A stretch of DNA of 64,000 nucleotides from the NCBI RefSeq assembly GCF_028640845.1, contig NC_080543.1:4150459-4214458 (forward strand), written 5' to 3'. Made by a program: the position numbers and the translations under genes. The notes beneath the pieces are model-generated. The model made no database searches. It was not told where the DNA came from and was given only the letters and a program-made list of their open reading frames with translations. This document shows, piece by piece, positions 53,842 through 63,489 of the stretch (its first letter is position 1; each line of letters begins with the position of its first letter). The stretch comes from Ahaetulla prasina. Taxonomy: Eukaryota > Chordata > Lepidosauria > Squamata > Colubridae.

Positions 53842-54120
53842 GGCCTCTGTGGCTCAGACTGGTAAGACAGTCTGTTATTAACAGCAGCTGCTTGCAATTA
53901 CTGCAGGTTCAAGCCCCACCAGGCCCAAGGTTGACTCAGCCTTCCATCCTTTATAAGGTAGGTAAAATGAGGACCCAGATTGTTGGGGGCAATAAGTTGA
54001 CATTGTATATAATATACAAATGGATGAAGACTATTGCTTAACACATTGTAAGACGCCCTGAGTCTTCGGAGAAGGGCGGGATATAAATGCAAATTAAAAA
54101 TAAATAAATAAATAAATAAA
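53842..54120 (+). mobile_element. tRNA-derived squamate SINE
   Basis: 'gggcctctgtggctcagact' to 'ggcgggatataaatgcaaat' and (AAAT)n. Confidence 0.93.
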
Positions 54121-54123
54121 CCC

Positions 54124-54415
54124 AGCAGAGATCTCCAAGCCTGGCCACTTTAAGATTTGTGAACTTCAACTCCCAGAATGCTGGCCTCGGGAATTCTGGG
54201 AGTTGAAGTCCACAAAGTCTTCAATTTGCCAATTTTGGAGAGCCCTGGTCTAGATAGTTTGAGACTAGGGTGAAGAAATGAGTCCTCCTCACATTCCGAC
54301 ATTTCAAACTTGTGGACTTCAACTCCCAGAATTCCTAAGCCGGCCATGCCGGCTGGGGAATTCTGGGAGTTGAAGTCCGCAAGTCTTAAAAGTTGTCAAA
54401 TTTGGAGACCCCCTA
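54124..54415. mobile_element. Two fold-back hAT-like MITEs
   Basis: 54130-54245 ('ccaagcctggccactttaag' / 'caatttgccaattttggaga') and 54295-54412 ('atttcaaacttgtggacttc' / 'aaaagttgtcaaatttggag'). The second ends about 70 bp before the GDPD exon. Confidence 0.82.
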
Positions 54416-54489
54416 AGGGGATGAGCTCCCTGTCTCTTCTCCATTCCTCTCCAACTTCCTTTGTTGAATTCATCTTCCAGGCCGCACAG

Positions 54490-54687
54490 ATGGACGACCT
54501 ACCTGTGGAGAACCCTCCTATCCGCGTCAAGAAATCCACGTTGCGGCAATTCAAAAAAGCGAAGAAACATTTGGTCAAAATCTGTAAATACGAAACCTTC
54601 GTTTCTTGCCTGGTTGGCTTATATACCTGCCAGTGGCAAGACCAGAACCGCAAGAAGGTTAAACCAGGACTCTGGTGTTGCCATAAG
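54490..54687 (+). CDS. GDPD4: GDPD-family phosphodiesterase, first coding exon
   Basis: The acceptor 'ttgaattcatcttccag' ends at 54480. The exon starts GCCGCACAG and then ATG, and there are 66 codons to the donor CATAAG|GTACAA. Residues 1-33 are a basic cytosolic N-terminus (STLRQFKKAKKHLVKICK). The GDE signature YETFVSCLVGLYTCQWQ follows and aligns with CLSCLTGIYGCRWKRYQ of GDPD5. GDE proteins hydrolyse glycerophosphodiesters at the cell surface through an extracellular GDPD domain between six membrane spans. Only the N-terminal part is in this window. The N-terminus is longer than in GDPD5. GDPD5 is highly conserved in amniotes, and this sequence diverges too much for it, so GDPD4 is preferred. 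The paralog is not certain. Confidence 0.8.
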
Positions 54688-54999
54688 GTACAATGATATT
54701 TTCCTCTCTCCTCAACAGACAGCTGAATTTAACGGACAGCTGAATTTAACGGACACTCTTTCCACCTAGAATGGTCCATTAAATTGAGCTTTTAATGAAT
54801 TAGATTTTATTCCCCTTCTGCTTATAGTGCTATAAATGGGCATTTTGCTTGCTTTTTTTCTTTTTATGAAGGTAAGCTGAAGCAAGTGGAAAACTAAAGA
54901 GAAGCCTAAATTCCCAGGGGTAGCCTCCACAGTCTACATTTCAGGTAGCACAAATATTCCGATTAAATTCTAAATGTGATGCCGTGAGAGAGGGACCTT

Positions 55000-55658
55000 G
55001 GACTCTTAGTGGACAACCATCTAAAGATGAGCCAGCCGTGTGCAGCGGCAGCCAAAAAAGCCAATGTAATCCTAAATTGCATTAACAGAAGGATACAATC
55101 AAGATCAAGGGAGGTACTAATACCACTCTGTAAAGCCTTAGTAAGGCCACACCTAGAGTACTGCATCCAGTTTTGGTCACCACACTATAAAAAAAGAGGT
55201 TGGGACTCTAGAAAGAGTGCAGAGAAGAGTAACCAGGATGATGAGGGGACTGGAGGCTAAAACATACGATGAATGGTTGCAGGAACTGTGCATGGCTGGT
55301 CTAGGGAAGAGAAGGACCAGAGGAGACAGGATAGCATCTTCCAATATTTGAGGGGCTGCCCCAGAGAGGAGGAAGGGGGTCAAGCTATTTTCCAAGACAC
55401 CTGAAGGCCAGAAAAGGAATAATGGATGGAAACTGAACAAGGAGAGATTCAACCTGGAAATAAGGAGAAATTTTCTGACAGTGAGAACAATCAATCAATG
55501 GAACAGAAGTTGCCTTTGGAAGTTGTGGGAGCTTCATCCCTGGAGGCTTTCAAGAAGAGACTAGACTGCCATCTATCAGAAATGGTGTCGGGTCTCCTGC
55601 TTGAGCGGGGGGTTGGACTAGATGACCTACAAGGTCCCGTCCGACTCTGTTAATCTAA
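55000..55658 (+). mobile_element. CR1 LINE ORF2 C-terminus in GDPD intron
   Basis: Frames [38 protein letters not shown] and the standard 3' tail ending at 55655, 20 bases before the next exon's acceptor. Confidence 0.93.
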
Positions 55659-55679
55659 AGATCCTTTTTTTACTTACAG

Positions 55680-55783
55680 GGAGAATGCATGTATTTTTCT
55701 CTCTTGGTTCTGGCGTTCAGCTTTTCCTTCGTCTTTCTATATATGTGGGGAGAAGCCAGGAATGACTACAACAGCTTTGATTG
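55680..55783 (+). CDS. GDPD4: GDPD-family phosphodiesterase, second coding exon (TM1)
   Basis: The acceptor is 'cctttttttacttacag' and the donor GATTG|GTAAGT. There are 34 codons plus two bases, in phase with the previous exon (phase 0) and the next (completes Trp). It encodes the first membrane span, YFSLLVLAFSFSFVFLYMW, then GEARNDYNSFDW. The latter is the loop equivalent to WWEVHNDYDEFNW in GDPD5. The NDY and F-W positions are conserved across GDPD2/4/5. Confidence 0.85.
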
Positions 55784-55804
55784 GTAAGTCTCTCCCATTA
55801 CTAC

Positions 55805-56165
55805 TACAGGTAGTCCTTGACTTATAGCAGTTCATTTAGTGGCCGTTCAAAGTTACAAGAGCAATGAAAGAAAAAGTGATTCATGAGTCCGTTTTTCACA
55901 GTTATGACCTTTGTGGCATCCCCAGTGATCCAAAAACCAGGCGCTTGGCCAATGGGTTCATACGTATGACCTCTGCTGTGTCCCAAGATCCCCTTTTGCG
56001 ACCTTCTGACCAGCAAAGTCAATGGGGGGGGAAGCCAGATCATTAAGGAGAAACTTCCTGAAAAATTAACCAGTGGAACAGCTTGCCACCAGAATTGTGG
56101 CTGCTCCATTCCTGGAGGTTTTTAAGCAGATATTGGGACAACCATTTGTCTGGAGTGGCGTAGAG
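55805..56165 (-). mobile_element. Squamate MITE and CR1 scrap before the tandem array
   Basis: MITE reverse copy 55805-56045 ('aggtagtccttgacttatag' to 'aagtcaatgggggggga'). CR1 tail piece 56046-56165. The CR1 tail resumes after the array at 57315-57380. Confidence 0.75.
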
Positions 56166-57314
56166 TAGGGGTCTCCAACCTTGGTCCCTTTAAGACTTGT
56201 GGACTTCAACTCCCAGAGTTCCTCAGCCAGCTTTGCTCTAGGGCAGGGGTCTCCAACCTTGGTCCCTTTAAGACTTGTGGACTTCAACTCCCAGAGTTCC
56301 TCAGCCAGCTTTGCTCTAGGGCAGGGGTCTCCAACCTTGGTCCCTTTAAGACTTGTGGACTTCAACTCCCAGAGTCCCTCAGCCAGCTTTGCTCTAGGGC
56401 AGGGGTCTCCAACCTTGGTCCCTTTAAGACTTGTGGACTTCAACTCCCAGAGTCCCTCAGCCAGCTTTGCTCTAGGGCAGGGGTCTCCAACCTTGGTCCC
56501 TTTAAGACTTGTGGACTTCAACTCCCAGAGTCCCTCAGCCAGCTTTGCTCTAGGGCAGGGGTCTCCAACCTTGGTCCCTTTAAGACTTGTGGACTTCAAC
56601 TCCCAGAGTTCCTCAGCCAGCTTTGCTCTAGGGCAGGGGTCTCCAACCTTGGTCCCTTTAAAACTTGTGGACTTCAACTCCCAGAGTTCCTCAGCCAGCT
56701 TTGCTCTAGGGCAGGGGTCTCCAACCTTGGTCCCTTTAAGACTTGTGGACTTCAACTCCCAGAGTCCCTCAGCCAGCTTTGCTCTAGGGCAGGGGTCTCC
56801 AACCTTGGTCCCTTTAAGACTTGTGGACTTCAACTCCCAGAGTTCCTCAGCCAGCTTTGCTCTAGGGCAGGGGTCTCCAACCTTGGTCCCTTTAAAACTT
56901 GTGGACTTCAACTCCCAGAGTTCCTCAGCCAGCTTTGCTCTAGGGCAGGGGTCTCCAACCTTGGTCCCTTTAAGACTTGTGGACTTCAACTCCCAGAGTT
57001 CCTCAGCCAGCTCTGCTCTAGGGCAGGGGTCTCCAACCTTGGTCCCTTTAAGACTTGTGGACTTCAACTCCCAGAGTTCCTCAGCCAGCTTTGCTCTAGG
57101 GCAGGGGTCTCCAACCTTGGTCCCTTTAAGACTTGTGGACTTCAACTCCCAGAGTTCCTCAGCCAGCTTTGCTCTAGGGCAGGGGTCTCAACCTTGGTCC
57201 TTTAAGACTTGTGGACTTCAACTCCCAGAGTTCCTCAGCCAGCTTTGCTGGCTGAGGGACTCTGGGAGTTGAAGTCCACAAGTCTTAAAGGGACCAAGGT
57301 TGGAGACCCCTGGC
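56166..57314. repeat. Tandem array of 14 copies of a 78-bp half-MITE unit
   Basis: 'gtctccaaccttggtccctt' recurs every 78 bp from 56171 (56249, 56327 ... 57185). All units are nearly identical; differences include TTCC/CCTC in 'gagttcctcag' and AAGAC/AAAAC. The array ends with the complementary arm (57246-57312), completing one palindrome. Open frames of about 360 codons on both strands result from the period being 26 codons. It lies inside the GDPD intron. Confidence 0.97.
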
Positions 57315-57472
57315 ATAGAGTTCCCTCCTGGAGCAGGGGGGGTTGGACTAGAGGACCTCTAAGGTCCCTTTTAATCCTGTTACTCTGCTTGGGAAGAAGG
57401 AATGAAGTCTTTTTTGCTACTTAACAACGAATTCTTTAGTTAAATGTCACCCTTCCTTGCCCTCCTTTTTAG

Positions 57473-57566
57473 GTACAGCTTCATAAATTTAGGCTACTGG
57501 TTTCACTGGTCGACTTTCCTGCTGTTTCTGGCGGTCTTCGTCTTCTCCTACCTTTTCTTCTTAATC
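57473..57566 (+). CDS. GDPD4: GDPD-family phosphodiesterase, third coding exon (TM2)
   Basis: The acceptor 'ccttgccctcctttttag' lies at 57472. The first base completes Trp, then 31 codons run to the donor TTAATC|GTAAGT. It encodes YSFINLGYWFHWSTFLLFL and the rest of a hydrophobic span (FVFSYLFFLI). GYW..W aligns with MGYWSDW of GDPD5. It is in frame with 62662. Confidence 0.85.
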
Positions 57567-57697
57567 GTAAGTGCGGCCCTTCTTTGACTAAACGACTCCC
57601 CTAAAAGACATTCGGCCCAAATTTTAATTCATGGTTGTGTGAAGGCGTGAAAGATCTCACGTGGAAAGGCTAGCGCTCAGCGGCAGAAGCAGCATTC

Positions 57698-57910
57698 AAA
57701 AGAATAGAATAGAATAGAATTTTTTATTGGCCAAGTGTGATTGGACACACAAGGAATTTGTCTTGGTGCAGATGCTCTCAGGGTACATAAAAGAAAAGAT
57801 ACGTTCATCAAGGTACAACATTTACAACACAATTGATGGTCAGTAATATCAATATAAATCATAAGGATTGCTAGCAACAAGTTACAGTCATACAGTCATT
57901 AAGTGGAAAG
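57698..57910 (-). mobile_element. L2-like LINE 3' end, minus, with short (AGAAT)n
   Basis: 'agaatagaatagaatttttt' then 'attggccaagtgtgattgga' and the 3'UTR in reverse. Confidence 0.93.
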
Positions 57911-57989
57911 AGATGGGTGATGGGAAGGCAGGTGGGAAAGACCAGGTTTGCACACATGAAGGTGCCGTTAAACTGATTTATTGCTAAAA

Positions 57990-58162
57990 AACAGTGGCCC
58001 CCAAAACTTTGGGCACCGGCGACCGGTTCCGTGGAGAGAGGTTTTTCCGTGGACCGGAGGGAGCGTGGTTTTGTGCAGATGGGGGTTCGCTTGTTTGTGC
58101 GGTCCGGTTTCTGGCATGCCATGGTCCGGTGCAGGTCCACAAACTGGGGGTTGGGGACAGTG
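57990..58162. mobile_element. hAT-like MITE (cagtggcccccaaaac)
   Basis: 'cagtggcccccaaaactttg' and 'aactgggggttggggacag' are terminal inverted repeats, with 'ggaccggagggagcg' in the middle. Confidence 0.75.
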
Positions 58163-58855
58163 GTGAGATTTACCAGTTGTAACAACCGGTTCGCTTTGCG
58201 TGTCCTCCGGAGGCTGGAAATGAACCTATTTCCGGGCTTCCGGTACTTCCGCTAGGCTCATTTTTCACCCTCCCCGGGCTCCAGAGGCTTTCCTGGAGTC
58301 TCCTGGAGGGCAAAAACGGCCTCCCCTAGGCTACGGAGGCCCTTCGGAGGCCGGAAATAGGCCCGTTTCCGGACTTCCGGTAGGCCCGTTTTTCACCCTC
58401 CCCGGGCTCCAGAGGCTTTTCTGGAGTCTCCTGGAGGGCAGAAATGGCCTCCCCTAGGCTACGGAGGCCCTTCGGAGGCCGGAAATAGGCCCGTTTCCGG
58501 ACTTCCGGTAGGCCCGTTTTTCACCCTCCCCGGGCTCCAGAGGCTTTTCTGGAGTCTCCTGGAGGGCAGAAATGGCCTCCCCTAGGCTATGGAGGCCCTC
58601 CAGAGGCCCTCCGGAGGCTGGAAACAGGCCCGTTTCCGGATTTCCGGTAGGCCCGTTTTTTGCCCTTCCAGAACCTCCACGCGGGCCCTGCATTTACCTG
58701 GCATCCAAAACGGGCTGCGTGGAGCCTCCAGGGTGGGTCGGGGCAGGGTGGGAAGGCTCAGCCAGTCCTTGGAACAACCGGTTCGGCGAACCAGATTAAA
58801 ATGAACAACCGGTTCTCCCGAACCAGCTGAATCCCACCCCTGGTTGGGGGCCACC
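58160..58855. mobile_element. hAT-like element with three or four 128-bp internal repeats
   Basis: 'cagtggtgagatttaccagt' at the left and 'agctgaatcccacccctg' at the right, relatives of the 40018 element. 'cctcccctaggctacggagg' recurs at about 58320, 58449 and 58577, with 'accctccccgggctccagag' between. Very CpG-rich. Confidence 0.85.
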
Positions 58856-59004
58856 CCTGGCTAAAAGCCATTGCACAGGGATCTTAGTTGGGAAGTTTTA
58901 GCAATAAATCAATTAATGATCAGCCACCTGGTTAGAGTCAAAAAAGAGCTAATGGCACTCAAAGTAAGATTGGACTTAGTTTACTTTAGGTAGGGATTTT
59001 AGGC

Positions 59005-59240
59005 CAGGGGTCTCCAACCTTGGTCCCTTTAAGACTTGTGGACTTCAACTCCCAGAGTCCCTAGTTGGATCATGAAACATCTGCAAGAAAACAATCAAGC
59101 TCAGAGAGGACCATGAACCCCTCAATTTCTTCTCCTCCTCCTCCTCCACAAACCCTACCTCCTTTTATCATTGATGATGTTACTTAGTTGGGTCATGAAA
59201 TGTCTGCAAGAAAATTACCAGGCTCAGAGAGCACCAAGGA
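59005..59240. repeat. Half-MITE unit joined to a fold-back repeat
   Basis: 59005-59060 is one 78-bp family arm. From 59060, 'tagttggatcatgaaacatc' and 'ttgatgatgttacttagttg' belong to the 3975 family. Confidence 0.75.
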
Positions 59241-59310
59241 CCCCATAATCCTTCTCCCCCTCACTTTCCTCCTCCTCCTCCTCCCACTCTCCACAAACTC
59301 CACTTTCTTC

Positions 59311-59855
59311 TAGAATAGAATAGAATAGAATAGAATAGAATAGAATAGAATAGAGAAAAAGAGTGGGATGGAATAGAATAGAATAGAATAGAATAGAATA
59401 GAATAGAATAGAGAAAAAGAATGGGATGGAATAGAATAGAATAGAATAGAATAGAATAGAATAGAATAGAATAGAATAGAATAGAATAGAATAGATAATG
59501 AAAAATAGAGAATAGAATAGAATAGAATAGAATAGAATAGAATAGAATAGAATAGATAATAAAACAGAGAACAGAATAGAATAGAATAGAATAGAATAGA
59601 ATAGAATAGAATAGAATAGAATAGAATAGATAATAGGAATAGAATAGAATAGAATAGAATAGAATAGAATAGAATAGAATAGAATAGAATAGAACAGAAT
59701 AGAGAAAAAGAATAGGATAGAATAGAATAGAATAAATAATAGGAATAGAATAGAATAGAATAGAATAGAATAGAATAGAATAGAGAAAAGAATAGAATAG
59801 AATAGAATAGAGAAAAAGAATAGAATAGAATAGAATAGAATAGAATAGAATAGAA
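59311..59855. repeat. Long (AGAAT)n array, about 545 bp, with interruptions
   Basis: Pentamers broken at intervals by 'agaaaaagaatgggatgg', 'ataatgaaaaatagag' and similar. It abuts the reversed L2-like LINE tail at 59856. Confidence 0.97.
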
Positions 59856-60238
59856 TTTTTTATTGGCCAAGTGTGATTGGACACACAAGGAATTTGTCTT
59901 GGTACAGATGCTCTCGGTGTACATAAAAGAAAAGATACGTTCATTAAGAGTCATAAGGTACAGATAGAATCAAGAATCATAACAGAGAGAGAGAGAGAGA
60001 GAGAGAAGGAGGGAGGGGGAAGGAAGGAAGGAAGAGGGAGAGAAGGAATGAGGAGGAAAGAAAGATAGAAAGATAGAGAGAAACAGAATAGAACAGAATA
60101 GAATAGAATAGAATTTTTTATTGGCCAAGTGTGATTGGACACACAAGGAATTTGTCTTGGTGCATACGCTCTCAGTGTACATAAAAGAAAAGATACGTTC
60201 ATCAAGGTACAACACTTACAATACAATTGATGGTCATT
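59856..60238 (-). mobile_element. Two L2-like LINE tails around a GA-rich stretch
   Basis: The first tail is 59856-59965, then (GA)n/GGAA-rich sequence 59980-60085, then (AGAAT)n and the second tail 60105-60238 ('attggccaagtgtgattgga'). Confidence 0.92.
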
Positions 60239-60550
60239 TGTACTGATGATGTTACCTAGTTGGGTAATGAAACGTCTGCAAGAAACCTACCAGGCTCAGA
60301 GAGGACCATAGACCCCTCAATTCCTCCTCCTCCTCCTCCTCTCCTCTACAAACCCTACCTCCTTCTATTACTGATGATGTTACTTAGTTAGGTCATGAAA
60401 CGTCTGCAAGAAAACAAACAGGCTCAGAGAGGACCAAGGACCCCTCAATTCCTCCTCTTCCTCCTCCTCCTCCTCCTCCTCCAACCCCACCTCCTTTAAT
60501 CACTGATGATGTTACCTAGTTGGGTAATGAAACGTCTGCAAGAAAACTAC
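60236..60550. repeat. Tandem fold-back family units (gatgatgttacctagttggg)
   Basis: Three units of about 120-130 bp, each with 'actgatgatgttac', 'aatgaaacgtctgcaagaaa' and a (CTC)n-rich spacer, starting at 60240, 60370 and 60500. Confidence 0.85.
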
Positions 60551-61078
60551 TGTCGTGTCCCACTCCTCCACTGACGGCCGGGTCAGGGAAATCCGAATCA
60601 GGTGTGCCTCTGCAGCTCTGCCCAAAGTCCTAGCAAAGTCCTCAGGGCAGGCAGGAGACCAGTAAGTGACTTCAGCAAGATATGTTCGACTTTGCCTGAC
60701 TCAGAGACTGCCAGAAAGTAGATCCTTTATATAGGCCATGGGGTGTGGCTCCATGACTCAGCACTTTTTCAGGCCTGCCCCTTCCTTCCTTCTGTTGCCT
60801 CCGCCTATCAATTCTCCTGAAGCGAGGATCTCTCCAGGCTCCAGCTGTTGGCAATTGACCTCCTTCAGGCTCACATGCTGTGGGGGAGGGGGAGGGGGTC
60901 TAGTTGCTCCGTTTGCCTGGGCATGGAGTCAGGGCTGGGGGCTGGAGGTACTTCTTCCTCCTCAGCCTGTCTGGGCATGGAGCCAGGGCTGGGGCCGGGA
61001 GGCGTACTAGGACATTCCTCAGCGTTCGGAAGCAGATAAGAAGGCCCCGGCTGCGGTGAAAGCGGGCGAGACACAACA
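60551..61078 (-). mobile_element. Solo LTR (family C) with 5-bp target duplication
   Basis: 528 bp with TG...CA ends. ACTAC occurs at 60546-60550 and 61079-61083. On the minus strand it begins TGTTGTGTCTCGCCCGC and has a TATA-like 'ggcctatataaagg' near 60740. Its sequence differs from family A, but the layout is the same. It interrupts the fold-back repeat. Confidence 0.88.
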
Positions 61079-61149
61079 ACTACCAGGCTCAGAGAGCATG
61101 CAGGATCTCACAGTTCAACCCTGAGTTACAAACATTCTCTTAAATCAGT

Positions 61150-61808
61150 AGAGTTAATCTTTGACCTACAACCATCCATTTAGCGACGGTTCAAATACAC
61201 AATGGAGCCCCAAAGAGTGACTTATGACCGGTTTTTACACTTACGGCCATTGCCGCGTCCCCCATGGTCACGTGATGGAAGTTCAGGCGCTTGGCAACTG
61301 ACTCATATTTATGACGATTGCAGTGTCTCCAGGGTTACGTCCTCGCCTTTTGCGACCTTCTGTCAAGCGAAGTCAACAAGGGAGCCAGATTCCCTGAACA
61401 ACCGGGGCCGGTTTAGCTCTGCCTGGTAAGGCCTGTTATTAAGAACACAGCTGCCTGCAATTACTGCAGGTTCGAGCCCGGCCCAAGGTTGACTCAGCCT
61501 TCCATCCTTTATAAGGTAGGTAAAATGAGGACCCAGATTGTTGGGGGGGCAATAAGTTGACTTTGTAAATATATACAAATAGAATGAGACTATTGCCCTA
61601 TACATTGTAAGCCGCCCTGAGTCTTCGGAGAAGGGCGGGGTATAAATGTAAACAAAAAAAAACCAAAAAAAAAAAAAAACCCAGGTTACTCACTTAACAA
61701 CCTCAGCGATTCACTTAGCAACCGTGGCAGGAAAGGCGGTAAAACGGGGCAAAACTCACTGAACAACATTTTGGGTTAATCAGTCGTGGTCATAATTCGA
61801 GGACTACC
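61150..61808 (-). mobile_element. Squamate MITE interrupted by a SINE
   Basis: MITE parts at 61150-61407 and 61680-61808 ('gaaaggcggtaaaacggggc', 'ataattcgaggactacctat'). The SINE at 61408-61655 sits between. Confidence 0.85.
61408..61655 (+). mobile_element. tRNA-derived squamate SINE
   Basis: B box 'aggttcgagcccgg', body 'tttataaggtaggtaaaatg', tail 'gggcggggtataaatgtaaa'. Confidence 0.92.
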
Positions 61809-61959
61809 TATATCTGCTAGCAATGGAATTTATATTTAAGCGGGGCTAGCTTAAATTTTAAATCTGTTTAGTTTTAAATTTTAAATTCTATTTATATTTT
61901 AATTGGGGTTTTTAGTTTTTAAATATTTTAATTCCGGCCAATTGTGTAATAAGTTTTTT

Positions 61960-62051
61960 AATTAAGTTTTTAAATTGTATATTGTGTATGTTTTTTAGTC
62001 TGGCTGTACACCGCCCTGAGTCCTTTGGGAGAAGGGCGGTCTAGAAATGCA

Positions 62052-62130
<79 letters not shown>

Positions 62131-62135
62131 TTTGC
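61960..62135 (+). repeat. SINE/LINE 3' end followed by (AAT)n
   Basis: 'gtacaccgccctgagtcctt' and 'tgggagaagggcggtctaga', then about 25 AAT units (62056-62130). Confidence 0.85.
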
Positions 62136-62277
62136 CAACAAATGGTATAGACTTCTGAAATCGTTGGCTGAATGCCTCTTATATCACATTGAGTTATGAG
62201 GCTGAGGATGGCGAGGGAAAAATGAATACCTATGTTTATTTATTAATAATATTAATAATTAATAAATGGTTAACCTT

Positions 62278-62556
62278 TTTTTTATTTTTATTTTTTTATT
62301 TGCATTTATATCCTGCCCTTCTCCGAAGACTCAGGGCGGCTTACACTATGTCAAGCAATAGTCTTCATCTATTTGTATATTATATACAAAGTCAACTTTT
62401 ATTGCCCCCAACAATCTGGGTCCTCATTTTACCTACCTTATAAAGGATGGAAGGCTGAGTCAACCTTGGGCCTGGTGGGACTTGAACCTGCAGTTATTGC
62501 AAGCAGCTGTTGTTAATAACAGACTGCATTAGTCTGCTGAGCCACCAGAGGCTTGA
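62278..62556 (-). mobile_element. tRNA-derived squamate SINE, minus
   Basis: 'ctgcccttctccgaagactc' to 'gctgagccaccagaggc', full length. Confidence 0.93.
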
Positions 62557-62661
62557 TTTATTAAATTTAGTAATTTGATTTATTTAATTTAGTAATACAT
62601 AAATGTCCTCTCCCCGTAACCAACGGTCGGCTACAACTAAGCATGTGCCCTTATTTTACAG

Positions 62662-62721
62662 TTTATAGCAGTTTTACTCCTGTTTGAAAGACAAGAGTTG
62701 GAACTGCACTGGTGCCATAAG
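62662..62721 (+). CDS. GDPD4: GDPD-family phosphodiesterase, fourth coding exon (end of TM2)
   Basis: A small 20-codon exon between the acceptor 'tgcccttattttacag' and the donor CATAAG|GTAAAA, phase 0 on both sides. It encodes FIAVLLLFERQELELHWCHK. The closing LHWCHK matches LHWLHK of GDPD5 and LHSLHK of GDPD2. The remaining membrane spans and the catalytic GDPD domain must lie beyond the right edge of the window. Confidence 0.85.
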
Positions 62722-62894
62722 GTAAAAGCCATTTGACTTCCTTCCTTCCCAATTGCCAATCTCCTTCCGGTTTGGGAAAATTAGCCCTGGGAAATGAAAT
62801 TTAATGTAGAAAAAAAATTTTTTTTACACCTAGGCGAGAACAACCAAAGATACAGGTATAAATGAGGTGGTACCTGGTTCAAAAGCAGTAACTG

Positions 62895-63350
62895 GGATTG
62901 GGAATCCTAGCAGATAGTCACTTAAACGTGAGCCAGCTATGTGCAGCAGCTGCCAAAAAAGCCAACACAGTTCTGGGCTTCATAAACAGAGGGACAGAAT
63001 CAAGATCACGTGAAGTGTTAATACCACTTTATAATGCCTTGGTAAGGCCACACTTGGAATATTGCATTCAGTTTTGGTCACCACGATGTAAAAAGGATGT
63101 GGAGACTCTAGAAAGAGTGCAGAGAAGAGCAACAAAGATGATTAGGGGACTGGAGGCTAAAACATACGAAGAACGGTTGCAAGAACTGGGTATGTCTAGT
63201 TTAATGAAAAGAAAGACTAGGGGAGACATGATAGCAGTGTTCCAATATTTGAAGGGCTGCCACAAAGAAGAGGGAGTCAAGCTATTCTCCAAAGCACCCG
63301 AAGGCAGGACAAGAAGCAAGGGATGGAAACTAATCAAGGAGAGTTTATCC
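62895..63350 (+). mobile_element. CR1 LINE ORF2 C-terminus, well preserved
   Basis: An uninterrupted 155-residue frame ([59 protein letters not shown]) that ends where the 3' part is deleted. It has few mutations, so it is relatively young. Confidence 0.93.
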
Positions 63351-63489
63351 TGCTGGGTAAACTGAGGCACAGTATGTTGGGTTGAGTGCCCCATTATTGT
63401 TAGGCTAGCTGTGAGCATTGGTCAGTCGGAGGAGTGACCACACCTTTAGACAATGAAGGAATAGCCTGCCAATCCTAGTAATGATTGAT

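Noticed and set aside
31000..54000. SERPINH1, expected between MAP6 and GDPD5 in mammals
   Set aside because: No serpin motifs or exon-like frames on either strand of this interval, so I do not report it.
56066..57272. Two ~360-codon open frames, one per strand, with a repeated 26-residue motif
   Set aside because: They are frames through a 78-bp tandem repeat. Both strands are open only because the unit is a multiple of three and stop-free. The unit is a non-coding MITE arm.
59261..59954. Open frames of over 200 codons with LFYSI repeats
   Set aside because: Translation of AGAAT/ATTCT microsatellite.
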